Part shown: positions 1-6,840 of the stretch, piece by piece
Layout: each line of letters begins with the position of its first letter
Position numbering within the stretch: the stretch's first letter is position 1
Source: Kiritimatiellia bacterium
GTDB lineage: Bacteria > Verrucomicrobiota > Kiritimatiellia > RFP12 > UBA1067
Reading direction: 5' to 3'
Assembly: GCA_028707675.1 (NCBI GenBank)
Contig: JAQWAM010000032.1
Span: 1-8,614, forward strand
DNA length: 8,614 nucleotides
Translations under genes and position numbers: made by a program
Notes under the pieces: model-generated
Seen by the model: the letters and a program-made list of their open reading frames with translations, nothing else
Databases searched by the model: none
What the model was told of the DNA's origin: nothing

Positions 1-528
1 ATGCGCGGCGCGCACGTTTTCATCGGGGTTTCGGTCGCTAATTGTGTTAAGACGGAAGACGTGCTGGGCATGTCGGAATACCCGGCGATTTTCGCGATGT
101 CCAACCCTGATCCCGAGATAAGGCCGGAGGCGGTGGCGGCGGCTCTGGGGGGGCGGCCTTATGTCATGGCTACGGGACGTTCCGACTATCCCAACCAGAT
201 CAACAATGTGCTGGGGTTCCCGTATCTTTTCCGCGGCGCTCTCGACGCGCGCGCCTGTACCATCAACACGGCGATGAAGGTGGCCGCATCCGAGGCTCTG
301 GCGGAGTTGGCGCGCGCGCCGGCGCTGGACGAGGTGCGGAAACTTTACAGCCGCGAGCGCTTGGATTTCGGTGACGGCTACATAATACCCAAGCCGTTTG
401 ACCGTCGGCTGTTTGTCGAGGTCTCGTACGCGGTCGCCAAGGCGGCGGTAGAATCCGGCGCGGCACCGGCTGGAACTGATCTGGCGGGACTGCGCGAAAG
501 TCTGGAGCGGCGCGACACCAGCCGGTGA
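1..528 (+). CDS. Malic enzyme, C-terminal part (5'-truncated by the window)
   Basis: Oxidative decarboxylation of malate to pyruvate with reduction of NAD(P), a cytosolic anaplerotic/reducing-power reaction. The fragment carries the end of the NAD(P)-binding domain: VFIGVS at residues 6-11 of the fragment, the SNPDPE segment around Asn35, then the family-typical TGRSDYPNQINN at 58-69 followed by a GFPYLFRGALDAR stretch, and near the end the YIIPKPFD motif that closes the malic-enzyme domain in bacteria. The ATG at base 1 aligns with an internal Met of the family, so the real start lies upstream of the window. The protein stops soon after the malic-enzyme domain, so it is the short form without the phosphotransacetylase-like domain of MaeB-type fusions. 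Whether it prefers NAD or NADP cannot be judged because most of the cofactor domain is missing. It is followed by 94 bases and then fabF, which has its own promoter candidate. Confidence 0.93.
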   Translation: MRGAHVFIGVSVANCVKTEDVLGMSEYPAIFAMSNPDPEIRPEAVAAALGGRPYVMATGRSDYPNQINNVLGFPYLFRGALDARACTINTAMKVAASEALAELARAPALDEVRKLYSRERLDFGDGYIIPKPFDRRLFVEVSYAVAKAAVESGAAPAGTDLAGLRESLERRDTSR

Positions 529-543
529 TTGCGGCATCGTTTG

Positions 544-574
544 ATATTGACAAAAATCAAAAAAATGTCAATAT
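544..574. repeat. Perfect 9-bp inverted repeat upstream of fabF
   Basis: ATATTGACA at 544-552 is exactly mirrored by TGTCAATAT at 566-574, separated by a 13-base A-rich spacer (553-565). The arms are AT-rich and no T-run follows on the + strand, so it does not look like an ordinary intrinsic terminator for the malic enzyme gene. Both arms contain TTGACA read inward, so the element overlaps a candidate -35/-10 pair for fabF. A dimeric regulator's operator is the most natural reading, but this is inference; the site does not match the fatty-acid regulator sites I know (FadR, FapR, FabT). Confidence 0.6.
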
Positions 575-575
575 G
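547..575 (+). promoter_or_regulatory. Candidate sigma-70 promoter for fabF-fabZ
   Basis: A perfect -35 hexamer TTGACA (547-552) is followed after 17 bases by AATATG (570-575), a weak three-of-six match to the -10 consensus. It lies wholly in the gap between malic enzyme and fabF, about 48 bases before the fabF start, and coincides with the inverted repeat at 544-574. The perfect -35 and ideal spacing support it; the poor -10 lowers confidence. Confidence 0.35.
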
Positions 576-622
576 GGCACTTTTACGGGGCTTAAGCTGA
601 AACGATACTAAGGAACTTGCTT

Positions 623-1867
623 ATGAGCGACAAGGTGAAGGTTCTTATAACCGGCATGGGCGTGATAACGCCTGTGGGAAACACGGTCGACGCGATGTGG
701 GCCAACATCAAGAACGGCGTCAGCGGGATCGGGCGCATTACCAAATTCGACCCTGCGCGTGTTGACAGCAAGGTCGCCGGGGAAATCAAGAATTTTGACG
801 TTTCCGAATATGTGGAGCCGAAAGAGGCGCGGCGCATGGCGCTCTTCACGCAGTACGCGCTGGCTGCGGCCAAGCAGGCGTGGCAGGACGCGGGGCTGGC
901 GGAAAGCGGCACGGATCCCGAGCGCGTGGCGGTCATGATCGGTAACGGCATCGGCGGCACCGAGGTTGATCTGGATGCCTACCGCATCCTTTTCGAGCGC
1001 GGTCCGGGGCGGCTCTCGCCGATGATGATACCGAAGCTGATCGCCAACGAGGCAGCCGGAAACATATCGATCGCGCTCAACGCCAAGGGAGCGGCGCACA
1101 CGATCGTGACGGCGTGCGCGTCGGGCACGGACGCCATCGGGGTTGCTTTGGACATGATCCGGACGGGGCGCGCCGACGTGGTGGTCGCCGGCGGCACTGA
1201 GGCGACGGTAACGGAGTATTGCGTCGGCGGATTCTGCGCCATGAAGGCGTTGAGCACCAAGTACAACGAGACGCCCGAGCGTTCCAGCCGTCCTTTCGAC
1301 GCTAACCGCGACGGGTTCGTGATGGCCGAGGGAGGCGCAATCCTGATACTCGAGTCGGAGGCGCACGCGAAGGCCCGGGGAGCCCGTGTACACGCGGAGC
1401 TGGCGGGTTACGGCGCCTCTGGCGACGCCTATCATCTGACCGCGCCTGATCCGGAAGCGTCGGGCGCCGTGCGCGCCATACGTCTGGCGCTCAAAGACGC
1501 GGGCCTGGCGCCCGAGGAGATTGACTATGTTAACGCTCACGGAACGTCGACGCCGCTGAACGATCCGATGGAGACCAAGGCCGTGAAAGCCGTTTTCGGC
1601 GAGCACGCCCGCAAGCTCAAGATGTCATCCACCAAGAGCATGACCGGCCATATGCTGGGGGCGGCGGGAGCGGTGGAGGCGGTTATCTGCACACTGGCGA
1701 TCAAAGAAGGGTTCTATCCGCCGACAATCAACCATGAGACACCGGACCCGGCATGCGATCTTGACGTTGTTCCCAACGAGGGCGTCAACGGCGCCATCTG
1801 GGCCGCGGTATCCACCTCGCTGGGCTTCGGCGGGCATAACGGCGTTTTAGTGATCAAGGCGGTATAG
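623..1867 (+). CDS. fabF: Beta-ketoacyl-[acyl-carrier-protein] synthase II (FabF)
   Basis: Condensing enzyme of type II fatty-acid synthesis: joins malonyl-ACP to the growing acyl-ACP with loss of CO2, in the cytosol. The 414-residue length fits the family. The full catalytic set is visible: nucleophile Cys165 in TACASG, His306 in NAHGTSTPLND, Lys338 in SSTKSMTGH and His343, which match Cys163/His303/Lys335/His340 of E. coli FabF. The N-terminus VLITGMGVITPVG is typical of the thiolase-fold KAS I/II group, and the C-terminal SLGFGGHN motif is intact. I chose ATG at 623 because AAGGA at 610-614 lies 8 bases upstream; an in-frame TTG at 617 would be only 2 bases from that site. The gene is followed by fabZ after 56 bases, forming a likely two-gene operon. 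acpP and fabG, frequent neighbours of fabF in other bacteria, are not in view. Confidence 0.97.
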   Translation: MSDKVKVLITGMGVITPVGNTVDAMWANIKNGVSGIGRITKFDPARVDSKVAGEIKNFDVSEYVEPKEARRMALFTQYALAAAKQAWQDAGLAESGTDPERVAVMIGNGIGGTEVDLDAYRILFERGPGRLSPMMIPKLIANEAAGNISIALNAKGAAHTIVTACASGTDAIGVALDMIRTGRADVVVAGGTEATVTEYCVGGFCAMKALSTKYNETPERSSRPFDANRDGFVMAEGGAILILESEAHAKARGARVHAELAGYGASGDAYHLTAPDPEASGAVRAIRLALKDAGLAPEEIDYVNAHGTSTPLNDPMETKAVKAVFGEHARKLKMSSTKSMTGHMLGAAGAVEAVICTLAIKEGFYPPTINHETPDPACDLDVVPNEGVNGAIWAAVSTSLGFGGHNGVLVIKAV

Positions 1868-1923
1868 CAGAATTAACGCCCGTAGCCGTCCCGGCAACGG
1901 ACAAACGCATACAGGTGATTAAA

Positions 1924-2397
1924 ATGAGCGATGAAGTCGTGTTGCCTAAAAAGATGGTGGAAGACGGGATGGGCTACGATGGCCCGACCGAAGACCTTCT
2001 GCCGCACCGCAAGCCGTTCCTTTTCGTGGACAAGCTCTTGTACGCGGATCAGAAGCGCTATCAGGGAGAGGTCACCTACGGAGAGGACTCGTGGTTCTTC
2101 AAGGGGCATTTCCCGGATTATCCGGTTGTGCCGGGGGTCATTCTGGTTGAGAGCCTGGCGCAGTGCGGCGGGGCGGGTCTGGTCGCTTCGGGCATTGTGC
2201 GCAACGGGCTGTTCTTTCTGATCGGTGTTAACGGGGCCAAATTCCGTCGGCAGGTGCGCCCCAAGGAGAAACTGCGCATGGAAATAGAGAACACCAAGGT
2301 CAGCTCGCGCATGGTGGTGCAGAAAGGCATGGCTTATGTCGGGGACGAGCTGGCGGCAGAGGCCGAGTTCCGCTGTGTGCTGGGGCCGAACAAATGA
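1924..2397 (+). CDS. fabZ: 3-hydroxyacyl-[acyl-carrier-protein] dehydratase (FabZ)
   Basis: Dehydrates 3-hydroxyacyl-ACP to trans-2-enoyl-ACP, the third step of each fatty-acid elongation cycle. The 157-residue product is a single hotdog fold: LLPHRKPFLFVDK near the N-terminus, then GHFPDYPVVPGVILVESLAQ with catalytic His62 and Glu76 spaced 14 residues apart as in characterised FabZ enzymes, and a C-terminal half with GVNGAKFRRQVRPKEKL typical of the family. ATG at 1924 is preferred over GTG at 1915 because AGGTGAT at 1913-1919, complementary to the usual 16S rRNA tail, overlaps the GTG and positions the ATG correctly. It sits 56 bases behind fabF and is probably co-transcribed. FabA is an alternative name for the fold, but the motif spacing and lack of a FabA-like extension favour FabZ. 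Confidence 0.95.
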   Translation: MSDEVVLPKKMVEDGMGYDGPTEDLLPHRKPFLFVDKLLYADQKRYQGEVTYGEDSWFFKGHFPDYPVVPGVILVESLAQCGGAGLVASGIVRNGLFFLIGVNGAKFRRQVRPKEKLRMEIENTKVSSRMVVQKGMAYVGDELAAEAEFRCVLGPNK

Positions 2398-2429
2398 GCG
2401 GGGGTTGACGGTTTGCGCTTATGACGGGC

Positions 2430-2445
2430 GGCGACCTCCGTCGCC
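2430..2445 (+). other. Small GC-rich hairpin after fabZ, possible weak terminator
   Basis: GGCGAC (2430-2435) pairs perfectly with GTCGCC (2440-2445) across a CTCC loop. It sits 32 bases after the fabZ stop, where a terminator for the fab operon would be expected. The following bases (TTGACTTTCCC) are not a real T-run, so it would be an inefficient intrinsic terminator at best. It directly abuts the rpoD promoter candidate. Confidence 0.35.
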
Positions 2446-2474
2446 TTGACTTTCCCGTTGGGATTATGTATTTT
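2446..2474 (+). promoter_or_regulatory. Candidate sigma-70 promoter for rpoD
   Basis: TTGACT (2446-2451, five of six consensus) is followed after 17 bases by TATTTT (2469-2474, four of six). This would leave a leader of roughly 85-90 bases before the rpoD ATG. A second -10-like TATAAG lies at 2494-2499 but has no convincing -35. The 171-base fabZ-rpoD gap and change of function support an independent promoter here. Confidence 0.45.
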
Positions 2475-2568
2475 TATGACCGATTGCCTCCGGTATAAGG
2501 TGAAAAGTGCCCAAAGCCTACTATTGGGGGTGTTTTAGTGAGTTTTTTTAACGAGGACAGGCAACCTG

Positions 2569-4653
2569 ATGGCATCCAAGACATCAAAACCGAAAAAAGA
2601 CAAGCCAGTTGTCAAGAAGATAGCCACTAAAAAAAGCGAGGCTACTAAAAAAGCGGTAAAAACCCCGACTAAGCAGCCCCCAGAAAAGGCGCCGGGGAAG
2701 AACAAAGCCGGGCGCAAGAAGCGCGAAGTCAAAAAAGACACGGTGAAGCTGCAAGCGGCGGACACTGAAGTCATTTCGGAAGATCTCTCATTTGATGCGG
2801 AAGAGCTGATCACCATGAGCGCCGCCGACGAAATTGTGACGACGGGGGGGCTCGGCGCGCATGATGATGATCTGGACGATCTGGCCGCGGATCTTGTCGA
2901 GGATGAGCATTTTGACGATGCTGGCGAAGAAGCCGAGGAATTCGATGTCATAGAGGGTTCGGAGTTCGGTGTCGTTTACGATCACGGGCTGGATATGGAG
3001 ACTGACCGCATCGCGGCGAAAGTCAAGCGCGAGGAGCGCAGCGAGCGGATCAAAACCCTGATAAAGAAGGCCGAGGCGCAGGGCGGGTATCTGACTTACG
3101 ACGATATCAACGAAATATTGCCGAGCGCCGTGATCAAAGACACGGACATCGAGTCTTATCTGGCCATCCTGCGCGGGATGGAGATTGAGATCATCGACGC
3201 TTCCGAGGTGGAACGCTTCCGCAGCGAGCATGAGCAGGACGAGCAGCGCGGACGCGGCAACCGTATGGATTTCTTCGACGATCCCATCAGGATGTATCTG
3301 CACCAGATGGGGCAGGTGCCGCTATTGACGCGCGAGCAAGAGGTTGAGATATGCAAACGTATCGAGATCGCGGAAAGCAAAGAGCGCGAGATGTTCAACC
3401 AGTTCGCGTTCACTCCAAGGCTCTATCTCGAACTTATTGATCGGTTGGAGACCGGCGCGGAGCGGTTCGACCGTGTCGTGACCGATAAGTTCGCGGACAG
3501 CCGGGACGTCTATATGGAGGGCGTTTGGAAGATCAGGAAGAATCTGCTCAACGTCCGTTCCAAGATCATGAAGGCGTATGAGGCGGTGGCAGCCTGCCGC
3601 GTCAAGGACGCGGCCAAGCGCAAGCGCTTGGTCAATGCTCTCGAAAAGGCGCGCGCCAATCTCATCACGGTTTATTACGGCCTTAATTTCAAGCAGAAGA
3701 TTCTGGAAACGCTCTGCACCGAGGCGGACGAGAAAATATACCGGCCCTATAGGCAGCTTTTGGGCGAGCAGGCCAAACTCAACAAGCAGCGTCAGACCAA
3801 GAAGCGCGACCAGGCCTTGCAGGAAGTGGCCAACAGGATCAGCGCCATCGAGACGGAGTTCGGTATGGCGCCGGAAGAGTTCCTCGGCAAGTTTGAGGAA
3901 TTGCGCGATGTTCTGCGTTTTGGCCAGCAGGCCAGAACGGAAATGGTCGAGGCCAATCTGCGCCTCGTCATAAGTATAGTGAAAAAATATATGAACAGGG
4001 GGTTGTCTTTCCTTGATCTGATTCAGGAGGGCAACACCGGCCTTATGAAGGCTGTGGAGAAGTTTGAATACCGGCGTGGTTATAAATTCAGCACCTACGC
4101 CACATGGTGGATCCGCCAGGCCGCGACCCGCGCCATTGCCGACCAGGCTCGCACCATCCGCATTCCCGTCCACATGATCGAAACGATCAACAAACTTTTG
4201 CGCGTGCAGAAAAAGCTCGTGCAGGAGTTGGGACGCGAGCCTACGCCGGAAGAAGCGGCGGAAGAGATGGATATCCCGGTTGACCGCGTGCGCGCCGTCT
4301 ACCGCATGGCGCAGCAGCCCATTTCGCTGCAAAGCCCGGTAGGTGACGGCGACGACGCTCATTTCGGCGATTTCATCGAAGACAAGTCCGCAGAGAACCC
4401 TTCAGAAATGACGGCTTACAGCATGCTGAAGGAGCGACTGCAGGAGGTGCTTACAACCCTGACCGACCGTGAGCGACAAGTGCTGGATTACCGCTTCGGT
4501 CTGACCGACGGTTATTCACGCACGTTGGAGGAGGTCGGCAAGCAGTTCAATGTGACGCGTGAGCGCATACGCCAGATCGAGGCCAAGGCGTTGCGAAAAT
4601 TGCGTCACCCCACACGGCTGCGCAAGCTGGAGGGTTTTTTGGAGACGCGCTGA
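2569..4653 (+). CDS. rpoD: RNA polymerase primary sigma factor (sigma-70, RpoD)
   Basis: Housekeeping sigma factor that directs RNA polymerase to most promoters. Of its 694 residues, 1-61 are a lysine-rich low-complexity tail (23 Lys/Arg) and about 65-146 a strongly acidic stretch. Region 1.1 follows at about 158-215, and region 1.2 with [15 protein letters not shown] at 234-248. A non-conserved segment spans about 270-440. Region 2 runs from about 458: [24 protein letters not shown] at 483-499, and the promoter-melting/-10 recognition core [14 protein letters not shown] at 505-518. Region 3 follows with the sigma finger [13 protein letters not shown] at 593-605. Region 4.2 is a helix-turn-helix at about 652-678 ([26 protein letters not shown]) for -35 contact. 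All group-1 hallmarks are intact. ATG at 2569 has GAGGA at 2553-2557, 11 bases upstream. No convincing terminator follows; a 6-bp hairpin (4688-4693/4714-4719) lacks a T-run. Confidence 0.97.
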   Translation: MASKTSKPKKDKPVVKKIATKKSEATKKAVKTPTKQPPEKAPGKNKAGRKKREVKKDTVKLQAADTEVISEDLSFDAEELITMSAADEIVTTGGLGAHDDDLDDLAADLVEDEHFDDAGEEAEEFDVIEGSEFGVVYDHGLDMETDRIAAKVKREERSERIKTLIKKAEAQGGYLTYDDINEILPSAVIKDTDIESYLAILRGMEIEIIDASEVERFRSEHEQDEQRGRGNRMDFFDDPIRMYLHQMGQVPLLTREQEVEICKRIEIAESKEREMFNQFAFTPRLYLELIDRLETGAERFDRVVTDKFADSRDVYMEGVWKIRKNLLNVRSKIMKAYEAVAACRVKDAAKRKRLVNALEKARANLITVYYGLNFKQKILETLCTEADEKIYRPYRQLLGEQAKLNKQRQTKKRDQALQEVANRISAIETEFGMAPEEFLGKFEELRDVLRFGQQARTEMVEANLRLVISIVKKYMNRGLSFLDLIQEGNTGLMKAVEKFEYRRGYKFSTYATWWIRQAATRAIADQARTIRIPVHMIETINKLLRVQKKLVQELGREPTPEEAAEEMDIPVDRVRAVYRMAQQPISLQSPVGDGDDAHFGDFIEDKSAENPSEMTAYSMLKERLQEVLTTLTDRERQVLDYRFGLTDGYSRTLEEVGKQFNVTRERIRQIEAKALRKLRHPTRLRKLEGFLETR

Positions 4654-4785
4654 TGCGTATGGATGCCATGCATTTGGCGCCGCTACGCGGAACCCGGCAC
4701 CGACGCGTTGTGTGTTCCGGTTTACAGTGTGTCCCCTTCAGACGAACCGTGTGTAGAAACACCAAGTGAAGCAAGGAGGTTTCGT

Positions 4786-5175
4786 TTGTCAGAGTGTGTG
4801 TTATCAAATCCCGCAGCGTTTATGGGCGGCGCGGGACTGGCGGTCGGTTTCTTGGCCGGATATGCGGCCGCGAAATTAGGCGGCCGCAAACCGCGCGGGC
4901 GCTTGTCCGGCAGTGCTGACTGTGTTGAAATCTATGTCGGCAACCTCAGTTACGACATGACTGAAGCGCATATGCGCAAGGAGTTCGAACGCTACGGCGC
5001 TGTCAAGTCAGCCCGCATCATATCCAACCGGTTCAACCACAAGTCCAAAGGTTTCGGTTTTGTGGAAATGCCCAACCGGGAAGAGGCGGAGGCTGCCATC
5101 AAGGCCTTGCACGACAAGGATATCTTGGGGCGAAAGTTGCGTGTGAATGAAGCGAAGAACAAATCACGCGAATGA
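4786..5175 (+). CDS. RRM-type RNA-binding protein with predicted N-terminal membrane anchor
   Basis: A small protein of 129 residues with one RNA-recognition motif at about 48-122, a fold that binds single-stranded RNA. RNP2 is IYVGNL (49-54) and RNP1 is KGFGFVEM (88-95); the aromatic RNA-stacking positions Tyr50, Phe90 and Phe92 are present, with Met95 replacing the usual final aromatic. Before the RRM, residues 10-29 form an uncharged Ala/Gly-rich hydrophobic stretch with glycines at 17, 21 and 25 (glycine-zipper spacing), followed by Arg34, Lys35, Arg37 and Arg39. By the positive-inside rule this would place the RRM in the cytoplasm. The start is TTG at 4786: AAGGAGGT at 4773-4780 is an almost ideal Shine-Dalgarno 5 bases before it, while upstream in-frame ATG 4663 has no such site and would add a non-family sequence. 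It lies 132 bases after rpoD and ends just before a strong terminator. Its RNA target is unknown. Confidence 0.9.
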   Translation: MSECVLSNPAAFMGGAGLAVGFLAGYAAAKLGGRKPRGRLSGSADCVEIYVGNLSYDMTEAHMRKEFERYGAVKSARIISNRFNHKSKGFGFVEMPNREEAEAAIKALHDKDILGRKLRVNEAKNKSRE

Positions 5176-5182
5176 CTCTCGC

Positions 5183-5207
5183 GCGTCCCGGAAACGGGAC
5201 GCTTTTT
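5183..5207 (+). terminator. Intrinsic (Rho-independent) terminator after the RRM gene
   Basis: GCGTCCCG (5183-5190) and CGGGACGC (5195-5202) form a perfect 8-bp GC-rich stem closed by a GAAA tetraloop, immediately followed by TTTTT (5203-5207) and a further T-rich stretch. It begins 8 bases after the RRM stop codon and ends 23 bases before the histidine kinase start. Confidence 0.93.
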
Positions 5208-5230
5208 AGTTTTAAGGCGGCGAGCTCGTT

Positions 5231-6838
5231 ATGGCCGAGATGAATCAGCGATCTTCTGACAAGACCATGCGGATCGATATTGATCCGGACACGGTCGACC
5301 GCCGCGGGATGGCCGACGCGCGCGGCCAAAAGAGCGTTTTGAACCGGCAACAGAGCTGGCGGAACAAACGCGAGCAGCGTTGCACACCTTTTTTCAGGCT
5401 GCTCGAGAGTATTTATGACGCCGTGCTGATCACGACGGCTTCCGGGGAAATTCTGGAATGCAACGAGCGCGCTTCTGAATTTTTCGCGATGAAGTCCAAT
5501 GATCTGTCGGGATTAAACGTGGTCGGATTGATATCGGGAGCCACTGAATCGCTGATAAACACCATCCACAAGAATCTGGTTGATAAAAAATACACATTGG
5601 TGGAGGCCCGTTGCAAACGCGCGGACGGAACTTCGTTCGCGGCTGAAATCGCGGTTAACAGGATCGAGCTTGACCAACATGGTCAGCTCTGCTTTTTTGT
5701 GCGTGACATCACAATCCGCCAGCAGGCGCAGCATGCCCTGGAGGATGCGGTTGAGCGCTTGCAGGCGCATGACCGCGCGCGCATGGAATTCGTCTCCAAT
5801 GTGTCGCATGAACTGCGCACCCCGCTCACGTCAATGATCTATGCGGTCAACAACATGCTGCGCGGGGTGGTGGGGCCGATCCCCGATAAGGCGGTTAATT
5901 ATCTGGAGCGCCTGCAGTCGGACAGCCAACGCCTGTTGGCCACGGTCAATGACATCTTGGATTTGCGCCAGATCGAGAGCAAGACGCTTGTGCTGACCCG
6001 GACTGTCGCCCCTATCGGGCCGGTGATCAGGGAAGGAGCGGAAACGCTGGAGGTTCAGGCGCAAGCGAAGCGCATTAAGATTGTTTTCGATCTGGGGGCG
6101 CGCGAATTGTTTTGCTGGTGCGATGTGCATAAGATTGAAAGAGTGGTGCTGAACGTTGTCGGCAACTCGGTCAAATTCACCGGAGAGAACGGGGAGATTA
6201 AAGTGTCTCTCCGGCAAAACCCCGAAAACCCCAAATACGCGCTGCTCACTGTCAGTGACACCGGCATGGGCATCCCGCCGGAGGTTCTGCCAAAAATATC
6301 GCAGCGTTACTTCCGTGTCGGCGATCATGTCAGCGGGGCAGGTTTGGGATTGGCGATATCGCGCGAGATCATTGAACTGCACGGGGGAAGCATGGATTTC
6401 GCCAGCCCGGTGCCCGGTTCTGAATGCGGCACGGCGGTATACGTGAGCTTACCGTTGGCGCCGAAGCCTTTAGTCGTGTCGCTGACGCAGGATGCAGAAA
6501 CCGCAGCGCTCCTGACAGAGCGCATAACGGATCTGGGGTACGGACTTTTCTGCACTGACTCGTCGAGGGATGCGCTGGAGAGTTGCTTTGACAAGCCGCC
6601 GGCTGTCTTCGTGCTGGACAGGCGCATTTCCGACATGGATGTGCGAGATGTGATTTTGCGACTGCGGGAAAACCCCAAGACCAAACGGATGCCGGTGATC
6701 GCTTTCGGCCCGCAGGTGCGCGAGCGCGCCGAGCTGGAGCTTTATCGCAGGTTTGGCATTTACTGCACTGCGTTGCCATGGCGTGAGCGGGAACTGGAGC
6801 GTAACCTCGCCATGGCGATATTAGGGAAGCTGCGTTAA
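5231..6838 (+). CDS. Cytosolic PAS-domain hybrid histidine kinase with degenerate C-terminal receiver
   Basis: Two-component sensor kinase of 535 residues with no transmembrane segment, so probably cytosolic. Residues 1-50 are a charged, probably disordered leader. A PAS sensor domain covers about 54-170 (LLESIYDAVLITTASGEILECN; closing FFVRDIT). A coiled linker leads into HisKA with phospho-acceptor His193 in SHELRTPL, and the ATPase domain has the N-box around Asn312 (NVVGNSVKFT), the G1 box DTGMGIP from Asp343 and the G2 box GAGLGL at 369-374; all kinase motifs look functional. Residues about 412-535 align with a receiver: Asp463 in VFVLDRR matches the phospho-acceptor, but the Mg-binding acidic pair is Thr419-Gln420, the Thr/Ser switch is Gly493 and the conserved Lys is Leu515. 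The ATG at 5231 has only a weak upstream site (AAGG at 5214-5217). It ends 2 bases before the methyltransferase start. Ligand and cognate regulator are unknown. Confidence 0.93.
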   Translation: MAEMNQRSSDKTMRIDIDPDTVDRRGMADARGQKSVLNRQQSWRNKREQRCTPFFRLLESIYDAVLITTASGEILECNERASEFFAMKSNDLSGLNVVGLISGATESLINTIHKNLVDKKYTLVEARCKRADGTSFAAEIAVNRIELDQHGQLCFFVRDITIRQQAQHALEDAVERLQAHDRARMEFVSNVSHELRTPLTSMIYAVNNMLRGVVGPIPDKAVNYLERLQSDSQRLLATVNDILDLRQIESKTLVLTRTVAPIGPVIREGAETLEVQAQAKRIKIVFDLGARELFCWCDVHKIERVVLNVVGNSVKFTGENGEIKVSLRQNPENPKYALLTVSDTGMGIPPEVLPKISQRYFRVGDHVSGAGLGLAISREIIELHGGSMDFASPVPGSECGTAVYVSLPLAPKPLVVSLTQDAETAALLTERITDLGYGLFCTDSSRDALESCFDKPPAVFVLDRRISDMDVRDVILRLRENPKTKRMPVIAFGPQVRERAELELYRRFGIYCTALPWRERELERNLAMAILGKLR

Positions 6839-6840
6839 AC

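Noticed and set aside
608..1606. Long antisense open frame (332 codons) opposite fabF
   Set aside because: It lies wholly against a gene with complete catalytic motifs, its product is Arg/His-rich with no recognisable domain, and such frames are common opposite GC-rich genes.
2494..2499. TATAAG as the rpoD -10 box
   Set aside because: Good hexamer, but no acceptable -35 at 16-18 bases upstream; the pair at 2446-2474 is better.
3322..4362. Long antisense open frame (346 codons) opposite rpoD
   Set aside because: It mirrors the codon structure of the conserved sigma regions 2 and 3 and shows no family motif of its own.
4688..4719. Hairpin CGGAAC/GTTCCG as the rpoD terminator
   Set aside because: Only 6 bp with a 20-base loop and no T-run; not enough to call.
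4663..4785. N-terminal extension of the RRM protein from ATG 4663
   Set aside because: There is no ribosome site at 4663, whereas TTG 4786 has a near-perfect one; the extra 41 residues look like translated intergenic DNA.
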